Assembly (NCBI RefSeq): GCF_964340395.1
Contig: NC_135569.1
Location: 403,501 to 467,500, forward strand
Direction of reading: 5' to 3'
Length of the DNA: 64,000 bases
From: Glandiceps talaboti
Lineage: Eukaryota; Hemichordata; Enteropneusta; Spengelidae
Positions 1 to 20,945 of this stretch are shown in pieces (positions within the stretch are counted from its first letter, which is position 1; each line of letters begins with the position of its first letter). The translations under genes were made by a program, and so were the position numbers. The notes below the pieces were generated by a model. It had not been told where the DNA came from and ran no database searches. It saw only the letters and a list, made by a program, of their open reading frames with translations.

Positions 1-429
1 ATACCTTGATGGCTGAGAGTGGCCATAAATATATTGCTTGGAGGGTTCGCTTTCAATGTGTTTAGTTTGATCGATTGTAAACAAAGACACACACTGTAGT
101 ATTATGTCAAACGACAACGTATTACAGAAATAACTACTAAATATGTCAGTTGTCCTGCCACAGCTGCGAGTACTGATAGAAAACTCTGATACACAAAAAC
201 AACAGGGGATGCCTCTTGAGTAAATTTAGGCAACGCTTTTATAAGTTTGTTATATCTGTGGAAGTTATTATCAGTAACAGTCAGACTCGGTCGCTATGTT
301 ACAATAATGTTCAATATCAGTAAATAGAATTATGGGATTCTGGTTCCTGTGGTGTATATAATTTGAGAAGTTACCGACACTAACTACCTTGTATGTAGTC
401 TTGTTGCTAGATCCCTCGGGCTATTCTGC

Positions 430-590
430 TCACTGCGAAGGCGACCGAAGGTCGCTAGTGAGGGCGATATGAATAGTCAAGGTACGCACGAACTAGTGAT
501 TTATAGAGTGGCAATAAAATATCCTTCGATTTACAAGCGAATGTTCTATTAATCATTCCAAATACTCGATTTGCCTTATTTATGGAGTCT
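430..590 (-). pseudogene. LINE reverse-transcriptase fragment (CR1/L2/Jockey-like)
   Basis: Minus-strand translation gives an open stretch containing NKANRVFGMINRTF and then ILLPLYKSLVRAYLDYSY. This matches the stereotyped segment near the C-terminal end of non-LTR retrotransposon reverse transcriptases (typically KANRVLGxIxRxF and LYKSLVRPHLEY). The fragment is isolated, with no flanking RT core and stops on both sides, so it is a dead remnant. The clade is a guess from the motif only. Confidence 0.7.
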
Positions 591-1055
591 TCTCTGTGAT
601 TTGCATTTTCGATTGTATGTCACCTTGAGTGTTGAGAAGAAAGCCCGAGGTCTAGCAGCTAGACTACACTGTACGTCATTTTACATGCTTACCACAAAGA
701 AACAAGCAAACAAACAAACAAACAAACAAACAAACGCAGCGGTAGTTGTTCTCAGGCTGTGTCATACATTTATTCAGGAGGTTTTGAAGCCTAAGAATTT
801 GAGTGTCTTTCCAAAAAAAAAATAGAAGAAATCAGATTTTTTAGCAGTGGACATTTCCCTAACCTCGTTAGGCTCTGCGTAAAGTTATTATTTATCGGCA
901 TAAAGTTACAAAAATATATAGTTGTAAAGGTTTAAAACATGTATGGATTTATGATAGTTCCAGTTATACTTTCATCCCTGAACAGCTTAATTTATTTTGG
1001 TGTAGTGATCCTTGATTGTGTGGGATTTATACATTGACAAATTACCGACACCAGT

Positions 1056-1420
1056 TTACCGTGAATTTACGTGGGGGTAGGAAGCCAATGAGGTTTTTAA
1101 AGACCCCTTACTGTATGTTCTGAGGATGTTATCAATACACGCCTTAAAATGATTAATTGATGTAGTAGTAGCAATAACCCTTTGTGGTAACTGTTCCAAA
1201 TGTCTACGACACGTTGACTGAACAAATATTTTACCTACATCCAATCTGAATCTGTTCTTAAATAATTCTTGTTTTGCAAGTAGATACTTTGAAAAATACA
1301 GCTGGGTCACCGAGAGTATGTTCATGGAAAAGTTTGTACACTTCCACCAAATCAGCTCTGATCAGTCTGGGTTTCAAGGTTGTCAGTTTCAGTACGTGTA
1401 ATTTGTTATTATATTATTAT
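1056..1420 (-). pseudogene. LINE ORF2 3' end, frameshifted
   Basis: Two minus-strand frames together give the typical LINE ORF2 tail. First comes LKLTTLKPRLIRADLVEVYK followed by LFHEHTLGDPAVFF. After a frame change near 1,290-1,320 comes FKNRFRLDVGKIF, then LEQLPQRVIATTTSINHFKA. Intact elements usually read LTxLExRRxRGDLIEVYK and FFSQRVVxxWNxLPxxVVxAxSVNxFK. The frameshift and absence of upstream RT sequence show that it is defective. Confidence 0.75.
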
Positions 1421-1487
1421 CAAGCTTCAGAATCATCCTGGTGAACCAACCGTGCACTTTTCTAATAGTACAATATCCCGACTCTAG

Positions 1488-1527
1488 GATATTTTATTGC
1501 CACTCTATAAATCACTAGTTCGTCCTC
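1488..1527 (+). repeat. Short inverted LINE piece, inverted repeat of 487-523
   Basis: The plus strand here encodes LLPLYKSLVRP and is a near-perfect reverse complement (about 37 bp) of 487-523. It abuts the 5' end of the minus-strand LINE tail at 1,056-1,420 but points the other way. A 5' inversion during retrotransposition or a later rearrangement could produce this. Confidence 0.6.
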
Positions 1528-1937
1528 GATGTGTGCACATTGAACACTTACACTTGGCATGACACATATATATGACCCCACGAAGGTCTTCAAAGTATTC
1601 ACTCTCAACTCTCAATCATACCTACTATGGACACCGAACAACTGTCATTACATTATTTTAGACCCTGCATTAAGTGTTGGATTAACTTCAGTGCTATGTA
1701 TGGACAGTCGGACCCACTAGCAATTTGTACTTGGAACAAAGTATGTTGTAAAGCAAAGAACATATAGCATGCAGGCAATTCCTTGATAAATTTATACGTA
1801 CATAGAATAATTATTTGTATATCAATGCAGCTCCGAATGAATGTCCGCTAAATCTACGCTTATGTATGCACCGTGGCCAAAATAGACACTCGTTTAAAGT
1901 ATGAATTTATCTATAGATTGCATACAACTGTTTTGGT

Positions 1938-2113
1938 AGTCTCGCTGCCAGACTCGTGACTATCGTCCCTAAGTTTTGTAAACCGAGCGCCGAAGCCGCG
2001 AGAAGTGAGTGACTTTAGTCCCGGGACTAAAGTCATTCACTTCTCTCGGCTTCTCCGCTCGGCTTACAAAGCTTAGGGACGATATCGATAGTCACGAGTC
2101 TGGCAGCGAGACT
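1938..2113. mobile_element. 176-bp foldback (MITE-like) element with target-site duplication
   Basis: Two arms of about 87 bp are nearly perfect reverse complements meeting at tttagtcccgggactaaa (about 2,013-2,030). The outer ends read agtctcgctgccagactcg and its complement. The flanks 1,927-1,937 (actgttttggt) and 2,114-2,124 (actgttctggt) are an 11-bp direct duplication with one mismatch, as expected for a target-site duplication. There is no coding capacity, so it is non-autonomous. Confidence 0.8.
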
Positions 2114-3353
2114 ACTGTTCTGGTTGTCAACGTTTACAGACAAACGAAAACCGATACATTGTATAGGGTGATGACCCTGCAGGTACTAGTATGTGGTGAT
2201 GTGGTGGGCAACAAAACACTGCCATAGAATCCAAAATCAAAAGAAAATTTACAATAACATAAACGATCAAATATTCTGTAATGATACTGAAATTTTTTTA
2301 CCTGCTAATCTGGTTCGAAGCAAGCAATAACATCATTAGAAAGACCACGTACATCGAATACTTGTTCTCGGACAAATGGTATACGAAGTGGTACCAAAAA
2401 GAACAGCGACTTGTCCCCGCCATCTTTGTTTATTTGACCCTATACGTGCATCTATTGTTCATGCAGTCAGGTCCGGAAATTCTTGAGGTAAGTTTACATA
2501 ATAACGTGTGCAGATTGAAGACACGAAATGGAACGTTTTATCGGTTTTCTGGTTTTATCTTGCCTATATCCCGCCTAACACGCACAGCTGTCGGCCGCTT
2601 TGAAAAATAATCGCTAGATACTGCCGCTTTATTGCTAATAAATGTATATATCTATTTGAAATAATCCGATGACAGCTGTCCCTAGAATGTGGGAGAATGA
2701 CGGAGGGTTTATTATTTCTACACAATGTGTTGTCATCGTTTCAAAGGTACGTCTACTCTTCATAAAATACGTCAATTTTCCAGCCATAATTTTGTGAACA
2801 AGTTGGTTTGACATGTTGATTAATAGCAGCAAAGTCACTTTTGTCAAGATTGCCATCTGTCGACCATTACCATCGATGCGTAGAAAAATCAGGAAACATC
2901 GACATCATATTTGTTTGGGTTGTTTGGTTTTCCCAACAAACTATGGCCGATGTAAGGTTTAGAGAATTGAAAAATGCATTCGAGTAGTTTCTCACTATCT
3001 AAGAAAATAGAAAATAGACTATTCTTGTATTGATTACTGCCAAGCTTATCAACATATATTATGAGTGATAAAGAGCACCCTGCTTATTCAACCTTATCTT
3101 GTAAAGAAGACCTACAGCAATTGACATGTGTTCAGCCATTTTTGGGGAAATCATGCAAGGGTTTATGGGAACACTTCTTGTGAGGACCTCACATCTACCT
3201 CAATCTCTTTGTCTTTACATTGTTTGTATCACCTAAAGTGATATATAACTTGAGGACAGTAATTGATATAAGTGTACTAAAGGCAGAAATAAGTTTTGCT
3301 GGACGTTTCCTTTAAGTTGATAGCATGTGATTAATACAAGTGTACTAATGGCA

Positions 3354-3378
3354 TTTGATTTGATTTGATTTGATTTAT
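3354..3378. repeat. (TTGAT)n pentanucleotide repeat
   Basis: Five tandem ttgat units are followed by an A-rich tract with tttatttca. The same arrangement occurs at 62,660-62,700 (attga units followed by tttatttcatc), suggesting the shared tail of a dispersed retroelement rather than two independent microsatellites. Confidence 0.55.
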
Positions 3379-4439
3379 TTCAGCACAATAAAATAAACAT
3401 TCAGTATACAGTTATACAGAAAACAGTTACAACAAACAAAATAAACGTTATTGTCACACACAGAAAAGTTAAAAACTTATTTCCACTGTGGTCCCACAGA
3501 AATAAGTCTGACTGGACTTTTGCTTACAGTAAACGTTATTTTAAAGAATTTCCACACAATTTTTCGCATAAATCATTGATCCAGAATGATAAAAAATGAT
3601 GGATATCATTTTTTAATTCTATGACTCAAGAAAGACAATTATTTTGAATGCACTGTGTATTGTTTGAATCTCAATTTATGCGTCAATCTAAATTTTAATG
3701 AATATTCTTTTTTGAATAGTGTAAATAAAAGCCCAATTCAAATTTGTTCTGAATAGCTAGGTACAGAATGAAAAGTGAGTGCTGACGAGGATATTAATGA
3801 AACATACACATTTACCATCAATTTGACCATTTAGTAATGTGAGAGTGTTGTTTTGTAGATAGCAGTACTTTTACTGGTGGACGATTGTTCTTGAGGACGG
3901 TAAAAGCTGGGGTTGAATTAATGTATACAAAACTCTCTACTCTATTTATCCAAAAGTAATTAAATATATAACAAATCAGCAGAAAACTGTACATAAATAT
4001 ATCTTGAACTGGCCGAATAATTGGCTTTGATCACAAATGTATATTGTAGATTTTATGTACAGTTTTCTGGTGAACACTCCCCTTTTGTTAAATATTTAAT
4101 TACACCTCTTTCGATTAATAAAGCAACAACTAAAACAAATATGCTATAACTAAAGCGAATACTGAAAACCTGTCCTTGGATATAGTATGGATATAGTGGT
4201 ATTGACTTGTGTAATTTTTGTGAAAGTTGCCATATAGATGACAAGATGTTACTTATTTTGACGGTTTTATTAAGTTTTCCTACTTGACAAAAACAATGTG
4301 AAACAACATTGACTAAGTCCATGCTTGTAACTGAACAAAGTGCAAAATGTAAAAAAAAAAACGCGTGAAAAATGTTTGTTATTTTGTACGTTCAATAAGA
4401 AACATTTTCCATACGTACTATATTGTGTGGCTTTTTTGT

Positions 4440-4590
4440 GTTTTTTTGTGTGCAATTTATTGAGATACAAACAATACTATTTGATATATATTGTTTCACA
4501 TTGTCTTTTTCAAGGAGATAAACATAGTACAAATTTTGCATTAAAAATATCAAAAAGAAATACCCAATTCTCATCTACATGGGCATTTTA
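4440..4590. repeat. Dispersed repeat family, copy 1 (other copy 58,610-58,770)
   Basis: The stretch from gcaatttattgagatacaaa through a block ending in caaaaagaaatacccaattc aligns by eye with 58,623-58,760 (gcaatttactgagatacaaa and aaaataaaaacccatttctc). Spacing is similar and mismatches are many. No open frame is conserved between the copies, so this looks like an old non-coding interspersed element. Confidence 0.45.
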
Positions 4591-4856
4591 AATATCCTTT
4601 CAAAACAGATATCTATAATAACTAATTTGTTATTAAACTCTGGCTTAGAAGAGGACTGTTGAACACTGAGCAAGGCATTATGGGAAATTAACAATGTAGA
4701 AGCAGATTTTGATCGAACGACTTGCCTCTCCATTGTGTGGGCACTGCTTTAATAAATTTGCCACTTGTTATTTCACATGGTGCCTCGCCCAATGTACAAC
4801 GGTAAGATTTACCAACTCTATTATAGAGTTATTGTGCTATGTAAAGATGATTAAAT

Positions 4857-5062
4857 GACTCTTCTAAGAATTGAGAAATCTGGCTAAGGTAAATCAGCCG
4901 TTTTAAGTCAATGATGAAATGTCTCTTCTAGGTCTGCTAAGAATTGAGAAATCTGACTAAGGTAAAACCATTCCTTTTAAGTCAATGATCAAATGACTCT
5001 TCTAGGTCTGCTAAGAATTGAGAAATCTGGCAAAGGTAAAACCATTCCTTTTGAGTCGATGC
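4857..5062. repeat. About 74-bp minisatellite, 2.8 copies
   Basis: Three consecutive copies carry ctaagaattgagaaatctgg or close variants, starting near 4,864, 4,936 and 5,010. Each is followed by aaggtaaaaccattcctttt or a variant and by gtcaatgat. The repeat lies downstream of gene 1 and has no coding sense. Confidence 0.75.
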
Positions 5063-5766
5063 TCTTTCGGTTGAAACGCGATTACATAATTTCACGTTGC
5101 AATTTAAGTTCTTAAAAATCGACGTTCTCGAAAAAATAATTGGTATGCTTTTACAATGTTCTGTAATTTTTCAACAAAATCACTTGTTTTCATGTTGCAG
5201 TTGGTCGTGTATTTAGCTTTAAAACCAAGATGGACGACGTCTCTAGTATATGTTCATTCATATATTCACTCTTAATTCCATAAACACAATATGAACACAT
5301 TGATTACCTCCGTTGTTTCTCAGGTATGTAGCATTACCCAAAATGGCTATAAGTGGTCATCAGTTCACTAATAAGAAAGTCTATTTAAAACCTATTTCAC
5401 TTTTGTCGAGGTAAGAGCTTTGGTTATGAAGCCATCGGACAGTATCTGATGTGTCCCTCTGAAAGCATTATACTCACCTATGCTATCATAAATGTTATCA
5501 AATTGTACTAAATATGTACATCATTTTGCTATTGTTTAATAACCATTTAGAGTGAATATTGCTTCATTTCTTTGATATGCAACAATCGTACTACTGGATA
5601 ATACTTTATGAGCTGACAGATTAGGAATTTTGGGAACGTCACGTCCACAAAAACAACAGAATGAATATATTGGTATTGCGTTGAATTTACAGATGAGAAC
5701 GTCATGATAATTCAAGATGGCGCTGCCCATATGATGTCACAAGCAATGTCATGTGAACAGAACGGA

Positions 5767-15787
<10,021 letters not shown>

Positions 15788-16452
15788 CTCTTGTCATAAA
15801 ATGAAAATAGTAAAATATCCTAATTATATAGGTATAATGCTTATATTAAGACAGAAACCTTTCAGAATCAAACTTGTGCCGTTGTCTGGTCTTCTCCAAT
15901 TTAAAGAAAAAATATCAAAATTTTAGAATTGTACATATCCCTATTCTCATGGAAGGATATGGATGGGGCGAGAAGAGAGGGAAAATGACAAAATCAAGAC
16001 CTGATATGCATATGGAGGATAATAAAGAAGGAGACATGACTGTTGGAAACTAGGAATTAAGATAAAAGAGGAATGGGTAAGCAGAGCTAAGATAGAGAGA
16101 TAATGTAATCCTTCAGCTGGGTTGGTGAACCAAGTTTGAATTTCCTCCAATGTGTACTATATTCAATTCCAGATGATATCAATTCTTGATCCATACACAT
16201 TTGTATATCTGCATCATTTAAATGCATGGCTTTTTCTTGGTCATGGTCATCATCACTTGAAGTTCCAGTCACCAATATGTCTTGTCCACTAGTCGCAGTG
16301 TTTGATTTCTTCTATGACTGATAGTATCTTGAATCCACCCTTTCTTATTGAAGAAAGTAAACTTGCTGATCCATTTGTACACGTCTGAATGTGAGAGTAA
16401 ATATGATTGTTCCTTCATGTTGAACGTTCATAACTTCCAAAGTCTGTACAAC

Positions 16453-16475
16453 CTCAGACCACTTAGTGGTCTGAG
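16453..16475. repeat. Perfect 11-bp-arm hairpin
   Basis: ctcagaccact-t-agtggtctgag is an exact palindrome with a one-base centre. No gene context is evident, so it is reported only as a structure. Confidence 0.6.
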
Positions 16476-17893
16476 CAGTAGGTACATTCAAGTTTTGATT
16501 GGAAATATTCAGATATCAGCACAATAACCAATAAATGCTAAGGGTGAATTTAAAGTAGCTTGAGACCTGACTTGAAAGATAAACCCAAGAAAATCAAAAC
16601 GAATCTTTATTCATACTGGATAGATCATTAAGTTAAATTTACAGACTTGTCTCAAGACCAGTGGGAGTGGGAGGCTCATGGGCTCAGAGAAAACCGAGTA
16701 CCCAGGGAAAAACAGAGTTGTTCGGTTTGCCAAACTACACCACACTCTTGCAACTTACAACTTGGGAAAATTAATCAAACCTAGACAAGGGTTCAATCCC
16801 CAACCGTAGTGGTAAGATGCAAGCGGTTTAAGTACTCGTGGCCACCGACAACCCAAACAGGTACACTATACAGTGTTATGGGAAAAGCCCTAACCATTTT
16901 GTCAGAAGATGACATGACTCGGTTTAACAAGACAATAGGTTATTGGTATTGGAGATTTCGTCAACAGAGAAGGCTGCGGGGCAACATACGTCCATTGCCT
17001 AATTTTGATATATGTACAATTGATACAGTGAGGGCAAACCAACAGAGGTACACAAGGAGCAGATAGGAAATAATGCAGAAATCACGGGCAGTCTTTTCCT
17101 TGTCTGTGCAGAAACACAGTAAATTGTTTGGAAGAGCAGAATCATCGTGTAAGAAACAAAAGGAAGCAATCAAGGGATAGATTAGGGAACCACTAGAAAC
17201 ATAACACAATGATTGTGGTTTAAATCGTGCCAGAGATGAAATCAAATCAAGTATTCAGTTTATAGGAAACTGAAGTGAGTGTGGCACACCCAACAATTTT
17301 GCTGCAGTGTGTCAGGGATGTAGAAAAATGTCCAGACAGGGATTTAAGAATATGTATTATGCCTAGCAATATGAGGGTTATTAGGATATTTCAGACGACT
17401 CCATGTTTACCATTCACTGAGTTGGTGCAGTTCATCAATATGGATGGCAAGTCAGCATTAATGGTGTCTTTCACATTCAACCATCACAGTACTGACTGAC
17501 TAAGGGGCTACAACATCAACCATCACAGTATAGCCTGAATAAGGGGCTACAATAAGTACTATAGTATATTCAGTTCCCATCATGAAGATGGAATTCCCTG
17601 AGTACTAGTGGCGTGTCATCTTAATAATAGTTATTGTATTTAATAACTATCTGATGATCACAGGCCATTACAGTGTGTTTCTTTACAAGTAGTCATGTTT
17701 AGTTTTGCACACTCTATTTAACATGGTGTCGTTTGCCTGTTATTCTTTACATGAGAATTAATGCATGACATAAATCAAGCCAATCTGAATATTTATGAAG
17801 AAATCGACTGGTCTAACGGAATGTTTGTTTTTTGCTGGGTGTAGTTGACAGTTTGAAGTAATTGTGCAATACGTATGTGACAGTTGTCAAAAT

Positions 17894-18027
17894 TCACTGT
17901 GACACCCACAAGAGGCAATCCGTGCCACTCCTCACCAGTTCCATTTCTCATTAGGTTTCAAGATTCTCTGTGACACCCACAAGTGGTAATCCGTGCCACT
18001 TCTCACCAGTTCCATTTCTCATCAGTT
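17894..18027. repeat. Tandem duplication of about 72 bp
   Basis: Two adjacent copies contain ctgtgacacccacaag, aatccgtgccact and ctcaccagttccatttctca, with a few substitutions. Function unknown. Confidence 0.7.
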
Positions 18028-18401
18028 TTAATATACGAATGTACATATACAAATATATGCAAAGTTGCCATGAACCTGTATTTCGAAAATGAAATCAGGT
18101 GGGCGAAATCTAGTCTGAAGTTCTCAAATTATTGGATGATGGTTTGTATTCAACAGAAATGTTTTTAAAACGTGTTTTGTTATAAGTTCATAAATTTGAT
18201 ACATTCGACCATGAATGTATCAACTGAACAGTAATACAGATCCATGACTCCATATCCATGACAATAGGTAAATCTGAGCTAGCTGTCTGTTCATTGTAGG
18301 TATTTTTCATGTCTTTGCTACAATTCATCATGTAAGGTTAAACACTAAGAGTCAAGTCGTCATTTTTCGCATTTGAAATTCAGTGTTGTTCATTGTGATC
18401 A

Positions 18402-18690
18402 TTACCAATCTTCATCATTGTTCGTGTCGATTGCATCAACTTCTTGAAGTGATACTAGTATCTTATCTCTCTCCTGGTATGCATCTGTTCCTATGACAAC
18501 GGTTTCTACGACACATGACCCATGGACGACCTCATCATAAATGAGGGGGTCCAAGGTCTTGTGATTGAGCAGAGCAGAATTTTGTAAGAGATAATCTTTT
18601 TCAGGAATTGCCCCAAAGTGTCCTTTATGCACACAAACACAATTTTTGTACTGTCCAAACACTCTCTTGTTGTCGAAGACAATGATAGTT
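18402..18690 (-). CDS. Unidentified C-terminal-like ORF
   Basis: An open minus-strand frame reads TIIVFDNKRVFGQYKN, then CVCVHKGHFGAIPEKDYLLQ, LIYDEVVHGSCVVETVV and an acidic end (EVDAIDTNNDEDW, stop). The composition is protein-like and unlike the surrounding AT-rich DNA. Its upstream edge has an AG after a weak pyrimidine tract, so it could be a terminal exon. I do not recognise the family. It could equally be a fragment of a mobile element or retrocopy. No partner exon was found. Confidence 0.3.
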
Positions 18691-19564
18691 TTTTATTTGG
18701 TTGTTGTTTTTTTGTGGTAGGTAAGCAGAGTCAGTTGTCTAATGAAGTGCCAGAGCACAACCCAACACTTTACCAGTGCTCACTGCCAGCAGTCAAGTAC
18801 AGGATATCTCAGTCAGTTTAATACAATACTCGCATGATTCCCAATGTGTACCAGTATATATGTTCTCCTTCAATCACCAGTATACATGGGACGAGTTGGT
18901 TGTACTGAATTGACAGTTTGAACCAAATTGAACGTATCTCGAGTTCAGGGGTAGTGAATACAAAACTATTGACAACGGAGAAACCAAAAACAGCAAAGCT
19001 TTTGACAACGGAGAAACCAAAAACAGCAACAAACAATTGTTCGATTTGACTTTGCATTGAGTTTGTCAAACGTATCACGTGACGTTAATAATGCGTATAT
19101 ATTTCATAATACATTTGAAATATAGTTCTGTTTTTGTATTAGGAATGTTTATGCAGTCGAAGTTTGTTTACTCAAGATAAGGCTTATTATATTCGAGTCT
19201 TTTATCTCAGACATACAATAATTCAATATTTCAAATCAATTATGATTGTCTTTACACGGATGTTGAACCGTCTTTGGTAACTAATGTAATTTCTAAATAT
19301 GATTGAATACGGATTTTTTAATATATAATTTGACAGTGCTGTATGGTATAAATTATTGGAAGAATAAATTCACTGATTAAACTTTATCGTACAAGGAATG
19401 GTGGATGAAGGAATTTGAAAATGCCCATCTATTGCAGGAAATAGTCAAAAATCAGATTTTAGAATTTGACAAAAGTCGAATTTTAGATCCACGAAATAGC
19501 GTGCTGAATCGTATGTCCGTTTAATCAGTCATCATCAACCCGTTTCTAGTTACCTTTCACCGGT

Positions 19565-19835
19565 TCTCCGGATACAACCACGCATAAATTAATAAGAAAA
19601 TGTACATATTACACTTGCGCATAGTAAGATTGAATGAATACATTATCTTGCAACATTTTGTCAAAATGAAATGAACGAACGTGCCACCATGCAGACAACA
19701 AATACAGAGGTCAAAACATTGGTGACCGTATGTCTTTGTCAATCTGCAGTACGTTTAATTAAATGGCTTATTTCATTTTAAACAAAATGTAGCAAGAAAT
19801 GCTATCGCAGTGTGGAACATGTACTTTTTTAATTG
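19565..19835. repeat. Dispersed foldback repeat family, copy B
   Basis: The best-preserved copy of the family described at 11,230. It has aaccacgcataaattaataa, cattttgtcaaaatgaaatg, cgtgccaccatgcagacaac and, in inverse, tatttcattttaaacaaaat followed by gtagcaagaaatg. Partial relatives occur at 24,480-24,525 and 38,040-38,125. Confidence 0.6.
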
Positions 19836-20811
19836 ATTTCTGCTGAACGGTAAATTGAAATAGACTGTATATATGTTATTCTGGTTACCGATGCCTACAC
19901 TTTCCTAAATGATAAGGTTCATTTTTAATTGTCAGTGTACATTCATATGAATTTAAAGTCTCCGTCCCAAAAAATGGTAACATTTGTAAATTAATTCAGT
20001 TCTCAGATAATAATTTGACAATATATGCCTACATTTTGTAACGTTTAAGACTGATAAATGTTTAAAATGAAAATATGTTGTACCCCCAAGTTACTTCCCA
20101 GTTATACCAGGAAGTAAAACATATAGCGTATACTGTTAAAACTTAATAATAATAAAAATTGAAATAAAGTTGTCTCATCACGTTATAAAACGGGAACATT
20201 TCGTTCCTTAGATTAGATTCCGCGAGATACTGTAACAGTAGTTTTGCAAGTTTCATACGAAATAATGAATTTTCAAAATGCTCTAAATTTTTACCTGCTG
20301 CCATTTTTTCTAAATATACCAACCACACAGGAGCATAGAAGATGTATGTTACAGGACGGCTGTGTTACAACTGAACTGCACGTATGTATGCTGGGACAAG
20401 AGTTCAAGAAGTCTGAAGCTGTAGACGTAGACCTGTTTGTTTACTACCCATGATGCCTCACCCCAGTCTACAGTTGGCAACTTATGATTTACAGCTGCCC
20501 ATTTTTCTTACTCTATTTTTTACTGAACTGGGTTAGGATATAGGAATGGTAGAAATTACATATTTTGTGTGTTTTAATAAAAGTATTCATGTAGTATTTT
20601 TGTAAAATCAGGACAAGCCCAGATAATATGTACTGACAGTAAAAGTGATTCATTTGGGCCACTGAAGACCATATTCAAATATTCTATGTCTTTAAAGTAT
20701 TTGTATGCCTCTAAATGTCCTCCTACATGAAACTTTTGCACCACAAGAGGGGAACATCATCTTGATGATATCCCAGTCCCTAATCAAGATTGACTGACGG
20801 GGAAAAGGCCC

Positions 20812-20945
20812 TACTGCCGTACTGGCTAAATACCTCCAATTATAGATTAGAGCTCAATATGATACCTCTGTCCGTAAGTCAAGATTGAAGGGAAAGGCCC
20901 CATTGGCTAAATACCCCCAAGTATAGATTAGAGCTCAATATGAGA
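20812..20945. repeat. Diverged tandem duplication, about 65-75 bp unit
   Basis: Two copies share ggctaaatacc, the block tatagattagagctcaatat and an upstream aaggccc segment. Function unknown. Confidence 0.65.

Larger units (their letters stand above)
2125..5766. other. Region downstream of gene 1, no gene recognised
   Basis: Apart from the repeats listed separately, I see no exon with both splice signals and recognisable protein. A short plus-strand ORF at 2,281-2,610 has a donor-like site (ttgaggtaagt) but no recognisable domain. An ATTAAA on the minus strand near 5,531-5,536 is a possible polyadenylation signal for gene 1, about 230 bp after its stop codon. Confidence 0.4.

Noticed and set aside
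430-475. Small gcgacc-gaa-ggtcgc hairpin as an RNA gene
   Set aside because: Too short and embedded in LINE remnant. No tRNA-like or other RNA architecture could be built around it.
2281-2610. 109-codon plus-strand ORF with a donor-like site
   Set aside because: No recognisable domain, no partner exon, composition not clearly coding.
16087-16418. Minus-strand ORFs as the missing first exon of gene 1
   Set aside because: No convincing donor site in the right phase, and the reading frames are interrupted by stops. Kept only as a note in the interval description.
16809-17066. 85-codon plus-strand ORF
   Set aside because: No known motif, no splice partners. Length is compatible with chance in this AT-rich DNA.
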